From assembly GCF_014200405.1 (NCBI RefSeq), contig NZ_JACHBQ010000001.1, positions 1,736,001-1,800,000 of the forward strand: DNA of 64,000 nucleotides. The letters run 5' to 3'. Of the stretch, positions 25,825-33,231 are shown piece after piece. The DNA comes from Cryobacterium roopkundense (lineage in GTDB: Bacteria; Actinomycetota; Actinomycetes; Actinomycetales; Microbacteriaceae). Within the stretch, counting starts at the first letter, position 1; each line of letters begins with the position of its first letter. The notes beneath the pieces are model-generated. The model searched no databases, was not told the DNA's origin, and worked only from the letters and a program-made list of their open reading frames with translations. Made by a program: the position numbers and the translations under genes.

Positions 25825-27516
25825 GTGTATCAACTTGTTTCTTCCGCAGGTCCTGACGGCGTCATCGTAACGGTCTTGGACCGCTCCGGCACGCCTCGCG
25901 GGCTGCCGCGAACCCTGTCGATGCAGGCCTTTGGACGCTACGTCATCGAGCACGAGCGCGATCGCCCGCGGTGGGTGTGGGAAGACACCGCCCGTTTATA
26001 CCCGAATCTCTTGCGGCACTCGATTCGCGTGCAGAGATGTCATGATCTTCGACTCTGCCATGTCATCCTGCGCAACTCCGCGCTCACGGCGCGAAGCGAG
26101 ATCGGCCGGAGCAAGCCAGGCGCGTGGGACGCCGGCGTGCCCCTCCACCTAGTCGACGCGTCTGGTCCAACACTCTTCGAGCTGATGGACGGCGAATCGC
26201 CTGAGGGAGCTGAGGTGTCGAGTCGCCCGCTCGACGAGTTTCTGCTGCAGTTGCGCGCCGTGTCCGATGCCGACCAGCCTGGACGCATCCGCCTGCTCCT
26301 CGCCGCTGAATCGGCGGGCGCACTGATCGCCGCGGAGATGACCCACGCCGGCCTGCCGTGGCGATCCGACATCCATCACGACCTGCTGACCCGAGAATTG
26401 GGGGACAGGGTTCCACCGGGTGTCCGGCCGGAACGGTTGGAAGCCCTGGCGACAAGAATTCGAGTGGAATTGGGGGACTCCCTCATAAACCCGGACTCAC
26501 CGACCGAGCTGCTCAGGGCGCTCCAGAGGGTGGGCCTGGCCGTGACGTCCACTCGGGCCTGGACGCTCAAGGAAGTGGATCATCCCGTCATCGAGCCGCT
26601 CCTGCTCTACAAGAAGCTGTCCCGGCTGCTCAGCGCCAACGGGTGGGCGTGGATGGAATCATGGATATCGGCGGGCCGGTTTCACCCGGAGTATCTGCCA
26701 GGCGGGGTCGTGACCGGACGATGGGCGGCACGAGGCGGTGGGGCGCTCCAGCTTCCCAAGCAGATCCGTGGGGCCGTTGTCGCCGACCCCGGCTGGAAGC
26801 TCGTCGTGGCCGACGCCGCCCAGCTCGAACCTCGCATCCTGGCCGCGCTGTCCGCGGACCTCAGCATGGCGGCAGCAGGTCGCGGCACGGATCTCTATGC
26901 GGGAATCGTCGCGAGCGGGGTCGTCGAGTCACGGGACCACGCCAAGGTCGCCATGTTGGGAGCCATGTACGGCGCCACGACAGGTGAAAGTGGACGACTC
27001 CTACCACGCCTTGCGAAGGCCTACCCACGCGCGATTGGCCTCACGGAGACAGCCGCACGGGCGGGTGAACGGGGCGATATTGTCACGACGAGGCTGGGCA
27101 GGTCATCCCCGCCGCCCCAGGCGTCCTGGTACGACACGCAGGCGCAGGCCTATGACTCGGCGGCATCGAGTCTCGACGAGAGCCGGGCCCGTGCTCAGGC
27201 CAGGGATTGGGGGCGGTTCACACGCAATTTCGTCGTGCAGGGAACCGCGGCCGAGTGGGCACTCTGCTGGATGGCGGAAATCCGCCGGGAGCTGCAGACC
27301 CTGCACGATGCGGGGGATGGTTTTCGAACCGCACCGCACTTGGTCTTCTTCCTGCACGACGAGGTCATAGTACACACGCCCGAGGGACTCGCCGATCGCG
27401 TTGAATCCATCATCATCGAGGCCGCAGCCACCGCCGGGAGGCTGCTCTTTGGAGATTTCCCCGTGGACTTCATGTTGACCACAGCAACCGTCGACAACTA
27501 TGCGGAGGCAAAATAG
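25825..27516 (+). CDS. Family A DNA polymerase without 5' nuclease
   Basis: A 563-residue polymerase of the second actinobacterial PolA type. Motif A is VVADAAQLEPRILA (Asp330), motif B around HAKVAMLGAMYGAT (Lys374, Tyr382) and motif C FFLHDEVIVHTP (His-Asp-Glu 511-513). The N-terminal 180 residues replace the usual exonucleases. The catalytic acidic residues of a DEDD 3'-5' exonuclease are not apparent (the equivalent strand reads PRWVWEDTARLYP), so proofreading is doubtful although databases often name the family bifunctional. A role in repair synthesis is inferred. GTG start at 25825. Confidence 0.85.
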   Translation: MYQLVSSAGPDGVIVTVLDRSGTPRGLPRTLSMQAFGRYVIEHERDRPRWVWEDTARLYPNLLRHSIRVQRCHDLRLCHVILRNSALTARSEIGRSKPGAWDAGVPLHLVDASGPTLFELMDGESPEGAEVSSRPLDEFLLQLRAVSDADQPGRIRLLLAAESAGALIAAEMTHAGLPWRSDIHHDLLTRELGDRVPPGVRPERLEALATRIRVELGDSLINPDSPTELLRALQRVGLAVTSTRAWTLKEVDHPVIEPLLLYKKLSRLLSANGWAWMESWISAGRFHPEYLPGGVVTGRWAARGGGALQLPKQIRGAVVADPGWKLVVADAAQLEPRILAALSADLSMAAAGRGTDLYAGIVASGVVESRDHAKVAMLGAMYGATTGESGRLLPRLAKAYPRAIGLTETAARAGERGDIVTTRLGRSSPPPQASWYDTQAQAYDSAASSLDESRARAQARDWGRFTRNFVVQGTAAEWALCWMAEIRRELQTLHDAGDGFRTAPHLVFFLHDEVIVHTPEGLADRVESIIIEAAATAGRLLFGDFPVDFMLTTATVDNYAEAK

Positions 27517-27523
27517 CTCGGCG

Positions 27524-27577
27524 TTGTGGATTACCAGTGAGGTGGGGCATAATGCACGTAACGGCAGCACTGCCGTT
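27524..27577 (+). promoter_or_regulatory. Candidate promoter and palindromic operator
   Basis: A TTGTGG (27524-27529) and CATAAT (27548-27553) separated by 18 bp resemble -35 and -10 boxes for the DUF3145 gene. Just downstream, AACGGCAG (27560-27567) and CTGCCGTT (27570-27577) form a perfect 18-bp palindrome about 56 bp before the start codon, where a repressor could bind. Both are pattern-based. Confidence 0.4.
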
Positions 27578-27633
27578 GATTTTCGTTCCGAGGTCGTTGG
27601 GGAAGACGCATCTCACAGGAACGGAGAGAAAAG

Positions 27634-28155
27634 ATGGTTGCAACACAAACCCGTCGGGCACCCACCGCGCGGGGTGTGCTCTACGTGCACTCCTCACCCC
27701 GTGCGCTGTGTCCACACGTTGAATGGGCCGCAGGACGTGCCCTCGGAGAGGCAGTGAACTTTGACTGGGCTGACCAGCCCGTGCTCAAGGGTGCCCTGCG
27801 CGCCGAGTACTACTGGGAAGGCGAGCGCGGAACCGGAGCAGCGCTGGCGTCGGCCCTGCGCGGCTGGGAACATCTGAGGTTCGAGGTGACGGAAGACGCC
27901 GGCCTCGGCACCGACGGTGGTCGCTGGCTGAACACGCCCGATCTGGGCATTTTCTATGCCCAGACTGACACGGCGGGAAACATCGTTATAGCCGAGGATC
28001 GAGTGCGCTACGCCATGGAAGTGGCGGGTGCCAATGCGCTCGATCTGCATCGGGAATTGCGGCTCGCCCTCGGGCAGGCCTGGGACGATGAGCTCGAGCC
28101 CTTCCGACATGCCAGCGATTTCAATTCGGTGGTCTGGCTGCACAAGGTGGGTTGA
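27634..28155 (+). CDS. DUF3145 family protein
   Basis: A 173-residue protein matching DUF3145: GVLYVHSSPRALCPHVEWA at the N-terminus, LKGALRAEYYWEGERGTGAA, LRFEVTEDAGLGTDGGRW, and a WDDELEPFRHASDF segment near the C-terminus. The family is nearly universal in actinobacteria and often lies beside the fab cluster, but no biochemical role is known to me. ATG 27634 follows CGGAGAGAAAAG. Convergent with fabF across a strong shared terminator. Confidence 0.88.
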   Translation: MVATQTRRAPTARGVLYVHSSPRALCPHVEWAAGRALGEAVNFDWADQPVLKGALRAEYYWEGERGTGAALASALRGWEHLRFEVTEDAGLGTDGGRWLNTPDLGIFYAQTDTAGNIVIAEDRVRYAMEVAGANALDLHRELRLALGQAWDDELEPFRHASDFNSVVWLHKVG

Positions 28156-28167
28156 GTGACCGCTGCC

Positions 28168-28215
28168 CACAGACCTCAGGCCCGACCGGAGAATCGGTCG
28201 GGCCTGAGGTCTGTG
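28168..28215. terminator. Bidirectional terminator, DUF3145/fabF
   Basis: Two 21-nt arms (28168-28188 and 28195-28215) are exact complements around a 6-nt loop. The hairpin lies between the convergent stops at 28155 and 28232. It has no T-run but is very stable and can serve both directions. Confidence 0.85.
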
Positions 28216-28231
28216 CCGCGCAGCTGCCGGG

Positions 28232-29467
28232 TTAGACCGAACGAAAGGCGACGACGGCGTTGTGCCCGCCGAAACCGAACGAGTTGCTAATGGCCAGCAG
28301 ATCCCCGGTCGGCAGAGTGCGAGGAGCCGTCACAACGTCCAGGGGGATCGTCGGGTCCTGATCGTTCAGGTTGATCGTCGGCGGCGCCGTACGCTCGGCG
28401 AGTGCCTTCACCGTGAAGAAGGCCTCGAGTGCCCCCGCGCCTCCGAGAAGGTGTCCGGTCGATGCTTTGGTTGCTGAGACGGGGATGCCATCAAGCAGAT
28501 CACCGAAAACGCGGCGCAGCGCGTTGTACTCGGCGATGTCGCCCACCGGGGTGCTGGTGGCGTGCGCGTTGATGTGTGAGACGTCAGACAGGTCGGCGCC
28601 GGCGTTCTGGATGGTGGTGATCATGGCTCGGGCCGCAGCCGACCCCTCTGGGTCTGGAGCGGTGATGTGATAAGCGTCGCTGTTGACCGAACCGCCCACC
28701 AGCTCGGCGTAAATATGCGCTCCACGGGCCTTGGCATGCTCTTCGGTCTCGATCACGAGGGCGGCTGCGCCCTCCCCGAGAACGAAGCCGTCACGGGTGA
28801 GGTCGTAGGGACGGCTCGCCGTGGCCGGGTCGTCGTTGCGTGTCGACAGGGCGTGCATGGCGGCGAATGCCGCGATCGGCAGCGGGTGAATTGCGGCCTC
28901 TGAACCTCCGGCTATCACGACATCAGCGAGCCCCGATTGGAGCCGGTTGTACGCGTTGACGAGGGCCTCGGTGCTCGAAGCGCAGGCCGACACCACTGTC
29001 GTGATTCCCGCTCGGGCGTGCAGATCCATTCCCACCGCCGCTCCAGGTCCGTTGGGCATCAGCATCGGAACTGTCATGGGCAGAACGCGACGCGGTCCGC
29101 GCTCCCGCAGGGTGTCCCAGGCGTCGAGGAGTGTCCACACTCCGCCGATGCCGGTGGCCCAGTCCACGGCGACCCGTTCGGGCTCTGCCTCGGGCGAACC
29201 CGCATCCGACCACGCCTCGCGCCCGGCGATCAGGGCAAACTGGCTGGAGGGGTCGAGGCGCTTCACTTCAAAACGCTCGAGAACTGTGCTCGAATGCACT
29301 CGCGCCTGTGCCGCGAACGTGACGGGGATCTGCGTTTCTGCGACCCACGCCTGTTCGAGCGTGGTCGCGCCGGATTCTCCGGCCAGCAGGGCGGTCCAGG
29401 TGTCGGACGCCGTGCCACCGAGCGGCGTGGTCGCGCCGATGCCGGTGATAACAATTTTCTTGGTCAT
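28232..29467 (-). CDS. fabF: 3-oxoacyl-ACP synthase II
   Basis: A 411-residue KAS II condensing enzyme that extends acyl-ACP with malonyl-ACP. The catalytic Cys is in VVSACASSTEALVNA (about residue 161), with the two His in INAHATSTPVGD and KASTGHLLGGAGALE; SNSFGFGGHNAVVAF closes the fold. It is the last gene of the aceE-fasR-fabD-fabH-acpP-fabF series, 148 bp after acpP. Start ATG 29467. Confidence 0.96.
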   Translation of the reverse strand: MTKKIVITGIGATTPLGGTASDTWTALLAGESGATTLEQAWVAETQIPVTFAAQARVHSSTVLERFEVKRLDPSSQFALIAGREAWSDAGSPEAEPERVAVDWATGIGGVWTLLDAWDTLRERGPRRVLPMTVPMLMPNGPGAAVGMDLHARAGITTVVSACASSTEALVNAYNRLQSGLADVVIAGGSEAAIHPLPIAAFAAMHALSTRNDDPATASRPYDLTRDGFVLGEGAAALVIETEEHAKARGAHIYAELVGGSVNSDAYHITAPDPEGSAAARAMITTIQNAGADLSDVSHINAHATSTPVGDIAEYNALRRVFGDLLDGIPVSATKASTGHLLGGAGALEAFFTVKALAERTAPPTINLNDQDPTIPLDVVTAPRTLPTGDLLAISNSFGFGGHNAVVAFRSV

Positions 29468-29615
29468 AAGTCAACTCTCCATGCAACGACAAACCTGCGG
29501 GTCGCAACGGGCTCGGGTCATAACGACACACGAGAGCGGCGGTGCTGGCCCAATGGCACAACCCCTGAGCAGACCGGTCGACGAGTGTCGGCCGGTCTGA
29601 TCTCAGGCTGGTGTT

Positions 29616-29864
29616 CTAGGCCTGGGCCTTGACGATGAAGTCGACAGCGTCGCCGACGGACTTGAGGTTCTTAACCTCTTCATCGGGGATCTTCACGTCG
29701 AACTTCTCTTCCGCGTTGACGACGATGGTCATCATCGAGATGGAATCGATGTCGAGGTCGTCGGTGAACGACTTGCCGAGTTCAACCGTGTCGGTTGCAA
29801 TTCCGGTCTCATCGTTAATGAGCTCGGCCAGGCCGGCAAGAACTTCTTCGGTAGACAATGCCAT
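29616..29864 (-). CDS. acpP: Acyl carrier protein
   Basis: An 82-residue acidic four-helix carrier. The 4'-phosphopantetheine attachment Ser41 lies in DDLDIDSISMMTIV; Ile replaces the more usual Leu after the Ser. Typical flanks are KSFTDDL and EKFDVKIPDEEVKNLKSVGD. GGAGAAAAC precedes ATG 29864. It carries acyl intermediates between FabD, FabH and FabF, its neighbours. Confidence 0.95.
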   Translation of the reverse strand: MALSTEEVLAGLAELINDETGIATDTVELGKSFTDDLDIDSISMMTIVVNAEEKFDVKIPDEEVKNLKSVGDAVDFIVKAQA

Positions 29865-29963
29865 TTTGTTTTCTCCTTGGGGGGTTGACTCGGTTGACCG
29901 AGACTTAGTTTAGAGGGAACGGGGATGTGAAAAGGACGGCGGATGCCGTGGCACCCGTGCGCT

Positions 29964-30968
29964 TTAGGGCAGCACGACCACCTGGGCGCCGAAGACGAGA
30001 CCGGCTCCGAAGCCGATTTGGAGGGCCAGGCCCCCGCTGAGTTCGGGGTGTTCCTCGAGCAGACGGTGTGTTGCCAGCGGGATGGAAGCTGATGACGTAT
30101 TGCCCGTAGTGGCGACGTCGCGCGCGATGATCACGGACTCCGGCAGCTTGAGCTGCTTGGCGAATTCGTCGATGATGCGCATGTTCGCCTGGTGGGGGAT
30201 GAACGCGTCGAGCTGATCGCTCGTTATCCCAGCTTCCACCAGGGCTTTCTTCGCAACCTTTGCCATGTCCCAGACGGCCCAGCGGAAGACCGCCTGGCCT
30301 TCCTGACGCAATGTGGGCCATTCGGACTCACCGCGACGGTACTCCTGCAGCGTGTGGTTGGTGGAGATGGTGTCGGCCTTCGACCCGTCCGAACCCCACA
30401 CCGTCTTGGAGATGCCGGGGAAATCACTCGGGCCGATGACAACCGCTCCTGCACCGTCGCCGAGCAGGAACGAAATGCTCCGATCGGTGGGATCTACCAG
30501 GTCTGAGAGTTTCTCTGCTCCGATGACCAGCGCGTAGTGCGCGGCGCCGGCCCGGATCAGGGCATCCGCCTGTGCGATGGCATAGGCATAACCGGCGCAG
30601 GCGGCGTTCACGTCATACGCGGCAGCAGGGTTCGCTCCGACGCGGTCGGCGACGACAGCGGAGATGGACGGGGTCTGTCGTCCGTTGCTGATCGTCGCGA
30701 CGATGACGGCATCGATGAGCGCCGCGTCTATTCCGCTTCTCTCGATGGCCTCACGGGCGGCATCCGTTGCCAGGTCAACGGCCTCGATGTCCTGACTGGC
30801 ACGGGTGCGCGTGATGATTCCGGTGCGCTGCTGGATCCACTCGTCGGAAGAGTCGATCGCCGCGACCAGTTCGTCGTTGGCGACCACCCGGTCGCCGCGC
30901 GCGGCACCGACGGAGAGGATACGCGTGTACTGCGATCCCTGGGACTGCTGGAGCGTTGGCTTACTCAT
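29964..30968 (-). CDS. fabH: 3-oxoacyl-ACP synthase III
   Basis: A 334-residue KAS III that starts fatty acid chains by condensing acyl-CoA with malonyl-ACP. The triad is visible: Cys in NAACAGYAYAIAQ (about 123), His in IPHQANMRIIDEF and Asn in TGNTSSASIPLA. In actinobacteria branched primers are usual; the sequence alone does not show primer preference. It lies 37 bp after fabD and 99 bp before acpP. Confidence 0.95.
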   Translation of the reverse strand: MSKPTLQQSQGSQYTRILSVGAARGDRVVANDELVAAIDSSDEWIQQRTGIITRTRASQDIEAVDLATDAAREAIERSGIDAALIDAVIVATISNGRQTPSISAVVADRVGANPAAAYDVNAACAGYAYAIAQADALIRAGAAHYALVIGAEKLSDLVDPTDRSISFLLGDGAGAVVIGPSDFPGISKTVWGSDGSKADTISTNHTLQEYRRGESEWPTLRQEGQAVFRWAVWDMAKVAKKALVEAGITSDQLDAFIPHQANMRIIDEFAKQLKLPESVIIARDVATTGNTSSASIPLATHRLLEEHPELSGGLALQIGFGAGLVFGAQVVVLP

Positions 30969-31005
30969 TCATCTCTCTCTAACTCGCGACTGCGTGCAGT
31001 GCGAT

Positions 31006-31926
31006 TCATGACTGCTGGTCGATCAGGTCGAAGGCGGCGGGCAGATCATCGGGTGTCTTGATGGCAACGCTCGGCACACCCTTGAGCCCGCGTTTGGCGA
31101 GGCCGACGAGTGCACCGGCCGGAGCGACCTCGATGATTCCGGTCACACCTGCTTCGGCGAAAGACTGCATGCACTTGTCCCACCGTACCGGCGAAGAGAC
31201 CTGGCCCACGAGAAGCTCGACGAACCGCGCGCCGTCAGACACGCCGCCGCCCGTGCTGTTCGACCAGATGGGCAGTGTGGGCACGTGCGATTCCAGCGAG
31301 GTGGCGACGGCACTGAGGTGATCGACCGCCGGGCGCATGTAGCGAGTGTGGAAGGCACCCGCGACCTGTAAGGGGATGACCCTGGCGCGGGTCGGGGGGT
31401 TGGCCGCGAGCTGTGCCAAGGCGTCAAGAGCGCCGGCGACGACGATCTGGCCGCCTCCGTTGAAGTTCGCCGGTTCGAGGCCGAGCTGGGCAAGTTGTTT
31501 GAGCAGGGCGGTCTCATCGGCTCCGATGACCGCGCTCATGCCGGTTGCCTCGAGGGCTGCGGCGCTCTGCATGGCCAGGCCTCGTTCGCGGACGAAACGC
31601 AGGGCATCCGTTGCACTGAGAATTCCGGCCCCCGCGGCCGCCGTGATCTCACCGACGGAGTGACCGGCTATCCCGGCCACCCGATCGCGTCGGCCATCGG
31701 CGAGCAGCGCCTTGAGAGTGAGGAGCCCTGCTGCCACGATCAGCGGCTGCGCGATCGCGGTGTCCCTGATCGTGTCGGCGTCGCTCGTGGTTCCGTGGGC
31801 GAGCAGGTCGATGCCGACGGCGGCAGACATTTCGCTGAGATCACTTTCGAAATCGGGAACAGCGAGCCACGGTTCGAGGAACCCGGGGGTTTGGGAGCCC
31901 TGTCCAGGGCAGACGACGACTATCAC
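31006..31926 (-). CDS. fabD: Malonyl-CoA:ACP transacylase
   Basis: A 306-residue acyltransferase loading malonyl onto ACP. The nucleophile Ser90 is in AGHSVGEITAA, the N-terminal motif is CPGQGSQTPGFL and the His lies in GAFHTRYMRPA. The start is a GTG at 31926. The 93-bp gap to fasR contains an inverted repeat at 31981-32008 that may be the control site of the fab genes. Confidence 0.95.
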   Translation of the reverse strand: MIVVVCPGQGSQTPGFLEPWLAVPDFESDLSEMSAAVGIDLLAHGTTSDADTIRDTAIAQPLIVAAGLLTLKALLADGRRDRVAGIAGHSVGEITAAAGAGILSATDALRFVRERGLAMQSAAALEATGMSAVIGADETALLKQLAQLGLEPANFNGGGQIVVAGALDALAQLAANPPTRARVIPLQVAGAFHTRYMRPAVDHLSAVATSLESHVPTLPIWSNSTGGGVSDGARFVELLVGQVSSPVRWDKCMQSFAEAGVTGIIEVAPAGALVGLAKRGLKGVPSVAIKTPDDLPAAFDLIDQQS

Positions 31927-31980
31927 CTAACTAGTCTTCCAATCTGAGTTTCGTGAGGAGCTTTGATAATCCATGAAGTA

Positions 31981-32008
31981 TTGCGGAAAGCTTTGTGCGA
32001 TTCCGCAA
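31981..32008 (-). promoter_or_regulatory. Inverted repeat upstream of fabD, candidate FasR site
   Basis: TTGCGGAA (31981-31988) and TTCCGCAA (32001-32008) form a perfect 8-bp dyad with a 12-bp spacer, 55-82 bp upstream of fabD. In Streptomyces the homologous PucR-type FasR binds the fabD promoter region, so this is the natural candidate operator here. Its sequence was not compared with a known FasR site. Confidence 0.4.
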
Positions 32009-32019
32009 ATGCTGCTGGT

Positions 32020-33225
32020 TCAGCGGCGGCGGGAGGAACCGTCGTGGTCGCTAATGGACCCCAGAATCAGGGCCGACTGCAAAATCAAGGCCTCACGGGC
32101 CCCGGTCGCATCATAACCGATGACCTCCGAGACGCGCTTGAGGCGGTAGCGCACCGTATTGGGGTGCACGAACAGCTCACGAGCCGTCGCCTCGAGGGAT
32201 CGCCCATTGTCGAGGTAGCACCACAGTGTGGTCAGAAGTTCGGTGGAGTGTGCCTGAAGAGGGCGATAAATGCGATGGATGAGTGTGGCTCGAGCAAGCG
32301 GGTCACCCGCGAGTGCACGTTCCGGAAGCAGGTCGTCGGCCTGAACCGGCCGGGGTGCGTTACGCCACGATCGAGCAACAGCGAATCCCGCCAGGGCGGC
32401 CTTTGCGCTCTTGGACGCATCAACGAGGTTCGGAACCTCATGCCCCAGAACGAGATGTCCGGATCCGAAACTCGGTTCGAGCTGGACGGCGATCTCCATG
32501 AACGTCAGGGCCGCTGCGGTGCCAACGGGCTCGTCCACGTCGACCGGCGTGGGACGGGCACGCCCGATCACCAGCACCAGTCGGTTCCCCTGTACGCCGA
32601 TCAGCACATCCGCTGCCATATGGCGGGCGGAACGCCGCAGCTGATCGACGTCGAGCATCTTCGGCGTCGTGCCCACGAGCACGCAGACCTCACCGTGTCC
32701 GTGCCAGCCCAGTGCAGCTATCCGGCTCGGGAGTTCGTCGTCGTATTCGCCGCTCAGAATCGAGTCGACCACCAGAGCTTCCAATCGGGCGTCCCACAAC
32801 CCGCGAGCCTCTGCGGCGCGGGCGTAGACATCCGCTGCACCGAAGGCGATCTCGCGGGAGTACAGCAGGATCGCCTCCCGCAGCAGCTCGCCGCCGTCTT
32901 TCACCCTCTCCTCAACGACTTCGACAGTGACCCTGATGAGCTGGAGGGTCTGCTGCAGGCTGACGGAGCGCAGCAGCTCCCGGGGGGCAGCGCCGAAAAC
33001 ATCGGCCGCGATCCACGGTGTCGACCGCGGATCTTCGAACCAGGAAATGAACGAGGTGATGCCCGCCTGGGCCACGAGCCCCACGGCCGACCGCCGCCCC
33101 GGTGGCATATCGCCATACCAAGGCAGCGTGTCCTCGAGACGCTTCAGCGTCGCGGTGGACAGCTCACCGGAAATCGTTCGCAGCCAGTTAAGCGTCTGTT
33201 CCTTTGTTTTCGGCACCGGTGCCAC
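32020..33225 (-). CDS. fasR: PucR-type regulator of fatty acid synthesis
   Basis: A 401-residue regulator with an N-terminal sensory part, a GGDEF-like middle (about 165-265) and a C-terminal PucR helix-turn-helix: LWCYLDNGRSLEATARELFV, then HPNTVRYRLKRVSEVIGYD. Position directly upstream of fabD and length match Streptomyces FasR, the activator of the fab genes; the name rests on this synteny. The start is a GTG 6 bp after the aceE stop, so it is probably translated from an aceE-containing transcript as well. Confidence 0.85.
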   Translation of the reverse strand: MAPVPKTKEQTLNWLRTISGELSTATLKRLEDTLPWYGDMPPGRRSAVGLVAQAGITSFISWFEDPRSTPWIAADVFGAAPRELLRSVSLQQTLQLIRVTVEVVEERVKDGGELLREAILLYSREIAFGAADVYARAAEARGLWDARLEALVVDSILSGEYDDELPSRIAALGWHGHGEVCVLVGTTPKMLDVDQLRRSARHMAADVLIGVQGNRLVLVIGRARPTPVDVDEPVGTAAALTFMEIAVQLEPSFGSGHLVLGHEVPNLVDASKSAKAALAGFAVARSWRNAPRPVQADDLLPERALAGDPLARATLIHRIYRPLQAHSTELLTTLWCYLDNGRSLEATARELFVHPNTVRYRLKRVSEVIGYDATGAREALILQSALILGSISDHDGSSRRR

Positions 33226-33231
33226 GGTTGT

